Positions 1 to 5,225 of a stretch of DNA of 5,225 bases are shown here, one piece after another; the stretch's first letter is position 1, and each line of letters begins with the position of its first letter. The translations under genes were made by a program, and so were the position numbers. Source of the stretch: CAJPST01 sp041795785 (GTDB lineage: Bacteria; Pseudomonadota; Gammaproteobacteria; Enterobacterales; Pasteurellaceae); the NCBI GenBank assembly GCA_041795785.1, contig JBHBXR010000104.1:1-5225 (forward strand), written 5' to 3'. Under the pieces are notes generated by a model, which ran no database searches, had not been told where the DNA came from, and saw nothing but the letters and a program-made list of their open reading frames with translations.

Positions 1-1
1 A

Positions 2-22
2 AAAATAAGGATACCTTATTTT
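2..22. terminator. AT-rich perfect hairpin before yajG, possible terminator of an upstream gene
   Basis: Positions 2-10 (AAAATAAGG) and 14-22 (CCTTATTTT) are exact reverse complements around the 3-base loop ATA. The right arm ends in four T residues, which suits a weak intrinsic terminator for a gene lying left of the window. With only two G-C pairs the stem is not strong. It could instead be a hairpin in the yajG leader or an operator, because it lies 22 bp upstream of the yajG start. The window edge hides the context needed to decide. Confidence 0.3.
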
Positions 23-44
23 CAACTAAAACAGAGGAAAAGCA

Positions 45-635
45 ATGAAATTATTTAACAAAATATTAACTTTATTGGCGGCAGGCACTTTCTTAACCGC
101 CTGCCAAACCGCACCGAGCAACACATTGACTTTTACCGCACCGGCGCCGACGGCGACATTTAACGTAAACAACCAAAACGCCGTTGTGAATGTTGCCGCC
201 CGCGATATGCGCAGCCAACCGGAAGTTTCAAGCTATGTGCGTGACGGTTCATTGTTTAAGTTAACCGCTTCTCCTGATGTCGTCGCATTATTCAAACAGG
301 TCGTTCAACAGGATTTAAACAGTAAAGGCGTTCGCCTTGGCGCACCTAACGCGTCCAACACCAATGTGATGGTAAATATTAAAGAATTTTATGCCAAAGT
401 GGATCAGGGAAACTTACGCTATAAAATCAGCGCACGAGTGCAGTTAGACATTAATGTACAGGGTGCAAGAGGCAATTTTACTAAAAATATCGGGGCGACA
501 CGCACGACGGAAGGCGCATTTAATGCCAATAACGATGAAATTCAGAACGTGCTGGACGCCGCATTCAAAGACGCAGTGGCATCCATTTATGCGGATCAGG
601 AAGTGGTTAGCGCGATTCGTCAATATTCCAATTAA
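45..635 (+). CDS. yajG: YajG family outer-membrane lipoprotein
   Basis: This encodes a 196-residue predicted lipoprotein of the YajG family (E. coli YajG is of similar length, about 192). The family is conserved in gammaproteobacteria but its molecular role is poorly defined. Residues 1-19 form a type II signal peptide: basic MKLFNK, then a hydrophobic stretch, then the lipobox L17-T-A-C20. Cys20 is the expected lipidated residue. The residue after it is Gln21, not Asp, so by the usual Lol sorting rule the protein should go to the outer membrane and face the periplasm. Family resemblance is clear in the core: LTAS at 73-76, QGNLRY at 121-126 and EGAF at 156-159 correspond to like motifs in E. 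coli YajG. The ATG at 45 has an AGAGGA ribosome site at 33-38, six bases upstream. The gene is followed 9 bp later by a hairpin and faces mutT convergently. It appears intact. Confidence 0.85.
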   Translation: MKLFNKILTLLAAGTFLTACQTAPSNTLTFTAPAPTATFNVNNQNAVVNVAARDMRSQPEVSSYVRDGSLFKLTASPDVVALFKQVVQQDLNSKGVRLGAPNASNTNVMVNIKEFYAKVDQGNLRYKISARVQLDINVQGARGNFTKNIGATRTTEGAFNANNDEIQNVLDAAFKDAVASIYADQEVVSAIRQYSN

Positions 636-644
636 AACTAACGC

Positions 645-667
645 AACAGCCCCGAATCGGGGCTGTT
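645..667. terminator. Bidirectional rho-independent terminator between yajG and mutT
   Basis: AACAGCCCCG (645-654) and CGGGGCTGTT (658-667) pair perfectly over 10 bp, with six G-C pairs in a row in the middle of the stem and the loop AAT. On the + strand it is followed by GTCCTTT. On the - strand it is followed by GCGTTAGTTTTA, which includes a TTTT run. It sits between two convergent stop codons (yajG ends at 635, the mutT stop begins at 684), so it most likely ends both transcripts. The tails are only moderately U-rich in each direction. Confidence 0.8.
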
Positions 668-681
668 GTCCTTTGCGTGAG

Positions 682-1086
682 TCAGATTTCCACTTCGGCT
701 AATAAGCGCTGAATTAACTTTGCATTTGCCGGCGGAAATTGTCCGGCGTCCAGTTCGCTTTGCGCAATCCAAAAGCCCTCTTGTCCCTCCCGTCCGAAAG
801 GTTCGCCGATCCATTCTTCCACCAAATAAAAATAGAAATGGATAATTTTTTTCGGATATTCGAATAAAAACTGTTCAAACATAGCGGCATTCAGCACATG
901 AATACCGATTTCTTCTTCCAGTTCCCGTTTCAGCGCCTGTTCCGGCGTTTCCTGTTCGTTGATTTTTCCGCCCGGAAACTCAAGGGATTGAGCAAAGTCC
1001 TGTCCTTCCAAACGTTGGGTCAGATAAATTTGTCCGAATTCGTTACGGATGATACCGGCGGCAACCCGTACTAATTTTTTATCCAT
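682..1086 (-). CDS. mutT: MutT, 8-oxo-dGTP diphosphatase (nudix hydrolase)
   Basis: This encodes a 134-residue nudix hydrolase that cleaves 8-oxo-dGTP to the monophosphate and pyrophosphate, preventing A:C-type mispairing errors from oxidised guanine. The nudix box is complete at residues 40-62, matching G-x5-E-x7-R-E-U-x-E-E-x-G-U: G40, E46, R54-E55, E58-E59, G61. The N-terminus (KLVRVAAGIIRNE) and the NAKLIQRLLA segment near the end are typical of true MutT. I chose the start at 1086 because it gives the usual family length (about 130) and has an AGGA site at 1095-1098, eight bases upstream. The frame stays open to an ATG at 1155, but those 23 extra residues lack family resemblance and overlap an uptake sequence. 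In E. coli and H. influenzae mutT follows secA; here its 5' neighbour is the divergent pepT, so it seems to have its own promoter (1232-1259). Confidence 0.9.
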   Translation of the reverse strand: MDKKLVRVAAGIIRNEFGQIYLTQRLEGQDFAQSLEFPGGKINEQETPEQALKRELEEEIGIHVLNAAMFEQFLFEYPKKIIHFYFYLVEEWIGEPFGREGQEGFWIAQSELDAGQFPPANAKLIQRLLAEVEI

Positions 1087-1117
1087 TATTTTTATCCTGT
1101 ATTTATAAAAAGTATCA

Positions 1118-1126
1118 AAGTGCGGT
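1118..1126 (+). repeat. DNA uptake signal sequence, Haemophilus type
   Basis: Exact AAGTGCGGT followed by GTAAAAAA, which fits the AT-rich extension of the Hin-type uptake signal recognised during natural transformation in Pasteurellaceae. It lies 32 bp upstream of the mutT start. Together with the copy at 1172-1180 it forms an inverted pair: CAAAGTGCGGT at 1116-1126 and its exact complement at 1172-1182. Confidence 0.85.
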
Positions 1127-1171
1127 GTAAAAAATCGGTGTTTTTTAGCGTGCAAAACAATGAAAAATCCG

Positions 1172-1180
1172 ACCGCACTT
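1172..1180 (-). repeat. DNA uptake signal sequence, Haemophilus type (inverted copy)
   Basis: Exact AAGTGCGGT on the - strand. Reading that strand it continues CGGATTTTTC, matching the extended AT-rich part of the Hin-type uptake signal. It faces the copy at 1118-1126 with 45 bases between the paired 11-bp arms. Such inverted uptake pairs in intergenic DNA are common in this family. Confidence 0.85.
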
Positions 1181-1222
1181 TGTTGTTATTCGCAAACTGA
1201 CGGCATTGAACGCGAAATTTAT

Positions 1223-1251
1223 TTGTCTGTGATTATAATAAGATGTAAAGT
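1223..1251 (+). promoter_or_regulatory. Weak candidate promoter for pepT-cpdB
   Basis: TTGTCT (1223-1228) and TAAAGT (1246-1251) are separated by 17 bp, each matching the sigma70 consensus at four of six positions. A perfect TATAAT at 1234-1239 on the same strand has no acceptable -35 box at 15-18 bp. CTGACA at 1262-1267 is a good -35 box but lacks a clear -10. So pepT probably starts somewhere in 1230-1295, but the sequence does not single out one promoter. TGTGA at 1228-1232 is only a CRP half-site; the other half does not match well. Confidence 0.2.
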
Positions 1252-1259
1252 GATTTCAA
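1232..1259 (-). promoter_or_regulatory. Sigma70-like promoter for mutT
   Basis: On the - strand, TTGAAA (1254-1259; one mismatch to TTGACA) is followed after 16 bp by a perfect TATAAT (1232-1237). Transcription would start near 1225, giving mutT a leader of about 140 nt that contains both uptake sequences and an A/T hairpin (1128-1147). It is the best-scoring promoter by eye in the divergent region. It also overlaps the pepT candidate elements on the other strand. Confidence 0.5.
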
Positions 1260-1320
1260 GTCTGACAACGGGCTTAGCGACAATAACAACAAATTGATTT
1301 AGGCATACAAAGGAGAAACT

Positions 1321-2547
1321 ATGGATTTACAACAAGAACTTACTGCGCGCTTTTTCCGCTATTTGGCGATCAGCAGCCAAAGTAGAGCCGCCGAAAAACA
1401 AGTGCCGAGCAGCGAAGGGCAATGGCAGCTGGCAAGATTGTTAGCCGAGGAACTGATTTTTTTAGGCTTGCAGGATGTCGCCATTGATGAACATGCCAAC
1501 GTTACCGCACTATTAAAAGGAACGGTAGAGAATGCGACGCCGATTGGGTTTGTGGCGCATCTTGATACGGTGGATGTCGCCTTATCACCGCATATTTCCC
1601 CGCAAATTAAAACTTTCGACGGCGCGGATATTCTGCTGAATGAGAAAGAAAACATTTGGCTGAAAGTGGCGGAACACCCCGAAATTTTGCCTTATTTGCA
1701 TCAGGACATTATTTTCAGTGACGGCACCAGCGTGCTGGGGGCGGATAATAAAGCGGCAATTGCCAATATTATGACCGCACTTTCCTTAATCAAAACGCAA
1801 CATATTCCTACCGGTGACGTTTATATCGCGTTTGTTCCCGATGAAGAAATCGGGTTACGCGGAGCCAAGCTGCTGGATTTAACCCGTTTTAAACCGGATT
1901 TTGCCTATACTATCGACTGCTGCGAATTGGGCGAAGTGGTTTATGAGAATTTTAATGCACCCGCCGCCACTGTCACTATTCAAGGGGTGACCGCCCATCC
2001 GATGTCGGCGAAAGGCGTATTGCTCAATCCGATTTTAGTCGCGCAGGATTTAATTGCTTTGTTTGATCGCGAACAGACGCCGGAATGCACCGAACATAAG
2101 CAGGGTTATTGGTGGTTTAACCGCTTTGAGGCGAATTACAGTCAAGCAACGTTACAAATTGCCGTGCGTGATTTTGACAAAGCCGCCTTTGAACAACGTA
2201 AAGCCTTCATCCAACAGGCAGTACACGAAATTCAGCAGCGTTATCCGCGCGCCCGCTTGGAATGTAGCATTACCGATATTTACGGTAATATTGCCAACAC
2301 GTTAACCGATGATCGCCGTTCCATTGATTTGTTATTTAAGGCGATGGAAGCAATTCAAGTACAACCGAAAGTGATTCCGATGCGAGGCGGCACGGACGGT
2401 GCGGCGTTGTCGGTAAAAGGTATTACGACGCCGAATTATTTCACCGGCGCACATAATTTTCATTCGAAGTTTGAGTTTTTACCTATTCCTTCCTTCGTGA
2501 AATCCTGCGAGCTGACGTTAAAAATTATTCAGTTGGCGGCACAATAA
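1321..2547 (+). CDS. pepT: Peptidase T (tripeptide aminopeptidase), M20 family
   Basis: This encodes a 408-residue cytosolic metallopeptidase, the same length as the enterobacterial enzyme, that removes the N-terminal residue from tripeptides. All dinuclear zinc-site positions of M20 peptidases are visible: H80 with D82 (AHLDTVD), bridging D142 (GADNKAA), catalytic E175 and ligand E176 (PDEEIG), D199 (TIDCC), and H381 in HSKFEF near the C-terminus, with the usual H-x3-E spacing to E385. H226 (TAHP) lies in the dimerisation/lid domain and corresponds to the conserved HP in E. coli PepT. The GGTDGAALS segment at 356-364 is also characteristic. The start at 1321 is supported by AAGGAG at 1310-1315, five bases upstream. 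One oddity is Cys200-Cys201 next to zinc ligand D199, where E. coli PepT, as I recall it, has glycines. A reverse-oriented uptake sequence lies inside the gene (1774-1782). It probably forms an operon with cpdB, 20 bp downstream. Confidence 0.95.
   Translation: MDLQQELTARFFRYLAISSQSRAAEKQVPSSEGQWQLARLLAEELIFLGLQDVAIDEHANVTALLKGTVENATPIGFVAHLDTVDVALSPHISPQIKTFDGADILLNEKENIWLKVAEHPEILPYLHQDIIFSDGTSVLGADNKAAIANIMTALSLIKTQHIPTGDVYIAFVPDEEIGLRGAKLLDLTRFKPDFAYTIDCCELGEVVYENFNAPAATVTIQGVTAHPMSAKGVLLNPILVAQDLIALFDREQTPECTEHKQGYWWFNRFEANYSQATLQIAVRDFDKAAFEQRKAFIQQAVHEIQQRYPRARLECSITDIYGNIANTLTDDRRSIDLLFKAMEAIQVQPKVIPMRGGTDGAALSVKGITTPNYFTGAHNFHSKFEFLPIPSFVKSCELTLKIIQLAAQ
1774..1782 (-). repeat. DNA uptake signal sequence inside pepT
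   Basis: Exact AAGTGCGGT on the - strand. In the pepT frame it reads ACC GCA CTT, coding Thr-Ala-Leu at residues 152-154, a reading commonly used to fit the Haemophilus-type uptake signal into a coding region. Confidence 0.8.
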
Positions 2548-2567
2548 CAGTATTAAGAGGTTTAATT

Positions 2568-4550
2568 ATGAATATGAACAGAAGACGTTTTTTACAAATA
2601 GGAGCGGGTGCGATGTTGGTACTTGGTTCCAATCACTACAGTTGGGCATTGTCTCCTAAGTCGGATACGGCACTGCTACGGATTATCGCAACGACGGATA
2701 TTCATAGTTTTTTAACGGATTTTGATTATTACAAAGATGCGCCGACGGATAAGTTCGGTTTCACTCGTACCGCCACTTTGATCGAACAGGCGCGTAAAGA
2801 AGTGACAAACAGTGTATTAGTGGATAACGGTGATTTAATCCAAGGCAACCCGATTGCGGATTATCAAGCGGCTGTCGGATCAAAAGAAGGTAAGTTTGAA
2901 CCGTCGGTCGCAGTATTGAATGCCATGAAATACGATGTCGGTACTTTAGGTAATCACGAGTTTAATTACGGCTTGCCGTATTTGGACGATGCGGTTAAAC
3001 AGGCAAACTTCCCGATTATTAACGCCAATATTGTGCGGGCGGGTACCGATATACCGGTATTCCAACCTTATTTTATCCAGTCGAAAGAAATTGTGGATAG
3101 AAACGGCACGAAAAAAACGGTGAAAATCGGCTATATCGGTTTTGTACCGCCACAAGTGATGGTATGGGACAAAGCGAATTTAGAGGGGAAAGTAGAAGCG
3201 CGTGATATTGTGAAAACCGCACAAAAATATGTGCCGATTGTAAAAGAAGAAGGCGCGGATATTATCATTGCGTTGGCACATACCGGTCCTTCCGACGAGC
3301 CTTATAAAGATGGGGCGGAAAACTGTGCGTTCTATTTGGCGGATGTAAAAGGGATTGATGCCGTTATTTTCGGTCATGCACATCGTCTGTTTCCGCATAA
3401 AGAATTTGCCAAATCAGCGAATGCGGATATTGCTAAGGGAACAGTAAAAGGCATACCGGAAAGCATGGCGGGTTACTGGGGAAATCATATCAGCGTAATC
3501 GATTTAACCTTAGCCGAGAAAGAGGGTAAATGGGCGGTTATTAATGGGACGGCGGCATTACGTCCGATTTATGACACAGAGAAAAAAGCAGCGACAGTCG
3601 AAAACCATCCGGAAATTACCGCGTTATTGCAACCGGTACATGAAGCGACGCGTAAATTTGTAGCGCAACCGATAGGCAAAGCCTCGGATAATATGTACAG
3701 TTATTTAGCGCTAGTGCAGGATGATCCGACTATTCAAATCGTTAATCAGGCACAGAAAGCCTATGTGGAAAATGTAGTAAAAAACCTGCCGGAATTAGCG
3801 GGAATTCCGGTTTTAAGTGCCGGCGCCCCGTTTAAAGCAGGCGGACGCAAGAATGATCCTTCCGGTTATACCGAAGTGGATAAAGGTGAATTAACGTTCC
3901 GTAATGCGGCGGATTTATATCTTTATCCGAACACGTTGGTTGTGGTGAAAGTGACGGGCGCAGAGCTGAAAGAATGGCTGGAATGTAGTGCAGGAATGTT
4001 CAAACAAATCGATCCTAGCAGTGATAAACCGCAAAGTTTACTGGATTGGGACGGTTTCCGTACTTACAATTTTGATGTTATTGACGGCGTGGAATATCAA
4101 TATGATCTAACCCAGCCGGCACGTTATGACGGCGAATGTAAGCTGATTAACGATAACGCGCAACGCGTGGTGAATTTAACTTTCAACGGTAAGGCGGTTG
4201 ATCCGAAAGCGGAATTTCTAATCGCGACCAATAATTATCGGGCTTACGGTAATAAATTCCCCGGCACCGGTGAAGAGCACATTGTATTTGCCGCACCGGA
4301 TGAAAACCGGCAAATTTTGGCAAACTACATTACAACGGAAAGTAAAGCGCAAGGACAGGTCAGCCCGAGTGCGGATAAGAACTGGCGTATCGCCCCAATC
4401 AAAACCTCAAGCAAATTGGATGTGCGTTTTGAAACTTCTCCGAGTGATAAAGCCAAAGCTTTTATTGCGGAAAAGGCACAATATCCGATGACATTTGTTG
4501 GTAATGATGAAACCGGCTTTGCCGTTTACCGTTTGGATTTAACCAAATAG
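2568..4550 (+). CDS. cpdB: Periplasmic 2',3'-cyclic-nucleotide 2'-phosphodiesterase / 3'-nucleotidase
   Basis: This encodes a 660-residue precursor of CpdB, which opens 2',3'-cyclic nucleotides to 3'-nucleotides and then dephosphorylates them so that nucleosides can be imported. The N-terminus is a twin-arginine leader: N4-R-R-R-F-L-Q10, a hydrophobic stretch, and a likely cut after Ser-Trp-Ala27. The calcineurin-like metallophosphatase domain (about 36-330) has TTDIH (D44, H46), NGD (D89), GNHE (N129, H130), LAHTG (H238) and FGHAH (H270, H272), the full two-metal set of the 5'-nucleotidase family. The C-terminal nucleotide-binding domain (about 365-620) has the CpdB segments NMYSYLALVQDDPT (375-388), FRNAADLYLYPN (444-455) and NNYRAYG (555-561); the last holds a tyrosine likely to stack on the base. 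E. coli CpdB is 647 residues and is closely similar throughout. The ATG at 2568 follows AAGAGG (2555-2560) by seven bases; a second ATG at 2574 is too far from it. The gene is intact and followed 11 bp later by an IS. Confidence 0.95.
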   Translation: MNMNRRRFLQIGAGAMLVLGSNHYSWALSPKSDTALLRIIATTDIHSFLTDFDYYKDAPTDKFGFTRTATLIEQARKEVTNSVLVDNGDLIQGNPIADYQAAVGSKEGKFEPSVAVLNAMKYDVGTLGNHEFNYGLPYLDDAVKQANFPIINANIVRAGTDIPVFQPYFIQSKEIVDRNGTKKTVKIGYIGFVPPQVMVWDKANLEGKVEARDIVKTAQKYVPIVKEEGADIIIALAHTGPSDEPYKDGAENCAFYLADVKGIDAVIFGHAHRLFPHKEFAKSANADIAKGTVKGIPESMAGYWGNHISVIDLTLAEKEGKWAVINGTAALRPIYDTEKKAATVENHPEITALLQPVHEATRKFVAQPIGKASDNMYSYLALVQDDPTIQIVNQAQKAYVENVVKNLPELAGIPVLSAGAPFKAGGRKNDPSGYTEVDKGELTFRNAADLYLYPNTLVVVKVTGAELKEWLECSAGMFKQIDPSSDKPQSLLDWDGFRTYNFDVIDGVEYQYDLTQPARYDGECKLINDNAQRVVNLTFNGKAVDPKAEFLIATNNYRAYGNKFPGTGEEHIVFAAPDENRQILANYITTESKAQGQVSPSADKNWRIAPIKTSSKLDVRFETSPSDKAKAFIAEKAQYPMTFVGNDETGFAVYRLDLTK

Positions 4551-4561
4551 GCAAAAAATAA

Positions 4562-4578
4562 GGGGCTGTCCTAGATAA
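4562..4578 (+). repeat. Left terminal inverted repeat of the IS
   Basis: GGGGCTGTCCTAGATAA marks the outer end of the element. The inner limit is approximate, because the right repeat, which would define the length and mismatches of the pair, is beyond the window edge. Confidence 0.65.
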
Positions 4579-4589
4579 CGACTAAAAAC

Positions 4590-4618
4590 TCTATTTAGGT
4601 TAAGATAACCAAATGAGA
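4590..4618 (+). promoter_or_regulatory. Possible hairpin sequestering the transposase start codon
   Basis: An RNA read from this strand can fold as 4590-4592 with 4616-4618, 4593-4596 (ATTT) with 4611-4614 (AAAT), and 4598-4601 (GGTT) with 4607-4610 (AACC). There are single-base bulges at 4597 and 4615 and a five-base loop AAGAT. The ATG at 4613 lies in the stem. The stem is AU-rich and only moderately stable. No good ribosome site is visible upstream of this ATG. A control role is inferred by analogy with other IS elements and not shown. Confidence 0.3.
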
Positions 4619-5225
4619 AAAAGTCGTCTAAGTCAGCATAAACAAAGTAAACTCATTGAGCTGTTTGTAGCAGGTGTCACTGCTCGAACAGCGGCTGAGT
4701 TGGTAAATGTAAACAAAACGACCGCTGCCTATTACTTCCATCGTCTACGATTACTTATCTATCAAAACAGCCCGCATATGGAGATGTTTGATGGCGAAAT
4801 TGAAGCCGATGAAAGCTATTTTGGCGGTGCCCGCAAAGGTAAACGAGGTCGTGGGGCTATGGGTAAAACCGCCGTATTCGGGCTTTTAAAACGTGACGGC
4901 AAGGTGTATACCGTCGTTGTCCCGAATACGCAATCTGCGACACTTTTACCGATTATTCGAGAAAAGGTGAAGCCCGACAGTATTGTTTACACCGATTTTT
5001 ACCGAAGCTATGATGTGCTTGATGTGAGTGAGTTTAATCATTTTCGCATCAATCACAGTACCCACTTCGCAGAAAAACAAAACCATATTAACGGAATTGA
5101 GAATTTTTGGAGCCAAGCTAAACGTCATTTACGCAAGTTTAACGGTATTCCTAAAGCCCATTTTGAATTGTATTTGAAGGAATGCGAATGGCGTTTTAAT
5201 CACAGTAACTTAAAATCTCAAATTT
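4613..5225 (+). CDS. IS1016-type transposase (IS1595 family), 3' end outside the window
   Basis: The frame is open from the ATG at 4613 to the window edge, giving 204 residues without a stop. The protein catalyses cut and insertion of its element. Residues 12-46 (SKLIELFVAGVTARTAAEL...FHRLR) look like a helix-turn-helix for binding the ends; the zinc ribbon found in other IS1595-family members is absent, as in the IS1016 group. The catalytic domain shows EADESYFGG with D66, RKGKRGRGA (74-82), YTDFYRSYD with D128, and HINGIENFWSQAKRHLRKFNGI (158-179) with E163 and K170, fitting the D-D-E-K pattern. The visible end, ECEWRFNHSNLKSQI, is a typical near-C-terminal segment, and I expect about 10-20 further residues. 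No frameshift or stop is seen, so the gene looks functional as far as visible. Its ribosome site is weak, and the start codon may lie in a hairpin (4590-4618). Confidence 0.9.
   Translation, partial: MRKSRLSQHKQSKLIELFVAGVTARTAAELVNVNKTTAAYYFHRLRLLIYQNSPHMEMFDGEIEADESYFGGARKGKRGRGAMGKTAVFGLLKRDGKVYTVVVPNTQSATLLPIIREKVKPDSIVYTDFYRSYDVLDVSEFNHFRINHSTHFAEKQNHINGIENFWSQAKRHLRKFNGIPKAHFELYLKECEWRFNHSNLKSQI

Larger units (their letters stand above)
4562..5225 (+). mobile_element. IS1016-group insertion sequence (IS1595 family), left end, runs off the window
   Basis: The element begins with GGGGCTGTCCTAGATAA at 4562, which resembles the terminal inverted repeat of Haemophilus IS1016 as I recall it (GGGGCTGACCTAGAT). 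It carries one transposase gene in the same orientation. About 664 bp are visible. IS1016-type elements are a little over 700 bp, so probably only the last transposase codons and the right repeat are missing. The family makes 8-bp target duplications. The 8 bases before the repeat (4554-4561) are AAAAATAA, but the other copy would lie outside the window. The element begins 11 bp after the cpdB stop codon. Confidence 0.85.

Noticed and set aside
454..702. Overlapping + strand frame covering the end of yajG and the terminator
   Set aside because: It is an out-of-frame shadow of yajG that runs through the terminator hairpin into the mutT 3' end.
1102..1131. Second mutT promoter on the - strand, TTTACA-18 bp-TATAAA
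   Set aside because: Each box has one mismatch, but transcription would start near 1095, inside or after the ribosome site at 1095-1098, leaving almost no leader. The boxes are also partly made of uptake-sequence and A-tract bases.
1087..1155. Longer MutT start at 1155, adding 23 residues
   Set aside because: The extension has no nudix family resemblance, overlaps an uptake sequence, and exceeds the usual MutT length. The ATG at 1086 has a well-spaced AGGA site.
1160..1297. Small + strand reading frame of 45 codons between mutT and pepT
   Set aside because: It has no ribosome site, a low-complexity Thr/Ile-rich end, and begins over an uptake sequence, which often creates spurious MKNPTAL-type openings in this family.
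1294..1307. FNR box upstream of pepT (pepT is anaerobically induced in Salmonella)
   Set aside because: Only one half (TTGAT at 1294-1298) is present. The opposite half matches at about one of five positions.
1504..1512. Fourth uptake sequence in pepT
   Set aside because: ACCGCACTA differs from the 9-mer complement at the last base and lacks the AT-rich extension pattern. GAGTGCGGA near 4370 was likewise rejected with two mismatches.
4946..5128. Minus-strand reading frame of 60 codons inside the IS
   Set aside because: It lies wholly antisense to the well-matched transposase frame and has no recognisable protein features or ribosome site.

Overview
The window comes from a gammaproteobacterium of the family Pasteurellaceae, in the group that uses the Haemophilus-type DNA uptake signal (AAGTGCGGT). 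Three exact copies of the 9-mer are present, at 1118-1126 (+), 1172-1180 (-) and 1774-1782 (-). The proteins recognised are also Pasteurellaceae-like: a 408-residue PepT, a CpdB with a twin-arginine leader, and an IS1016-type transposase. The species cannot be fixed from this window; Mannheimia, Basfia, Actinobacillus, Aggregatibacter and Haemophilus relatives would all fit.

Layout from left to right. A short AT-rich palindrome (2-22) lies before a YajG-type outer-membrane lipoprotein gene (45-635, +). A strong hairpin (645-667) separates it from the convergent nudix gene mutT (682-1086, -) and probably stops transcription from both sides. The 234-bp divergent region 1087-1320 holds two oppositely oriented uptake sequences, a good sigma70-like promoter for mutT and only weak candidates for pepT. 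Then come pepT (1321-2547, +), a cytosolic tripeptidase, and after a 20-bp gap cpdB (2568-4550, +), a periplasmic 2',3'-cyclic nucleotide 2'-phosphodiesterase/3'-nucleotidase. From 4562 to the window edge runs the left end of an IS1016-group (IS1595 family) insertion sequence, whose transposase reading frame starts at 4613 and is still open at 5225.

Functionally this is housekeeping and salvage DNA plus one mobile element. MutT removes 8-oxo-dGTP from the nucleotide pool. PepT and CpdB look like a two-gene salvage transcription unit, with PepT finishing peptide breakdown in the cytosol and CpdB releasing nucleosides from cyclic and 3'-nucleotides in the periplasm. The IS landed 11 bp after the cpdB stop codon in the same orientation, with no recognisable terminator between them. 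I found no undescribed defence system, CRISPR array, RNA gene or other exotic system. The more notable points are the Tat-type leader on CpdB, the IS placed directly behind cpdB, a possible hairpin over the transposase start codon, and the inverted uptake-sequence pair in the presumed mutT leader.
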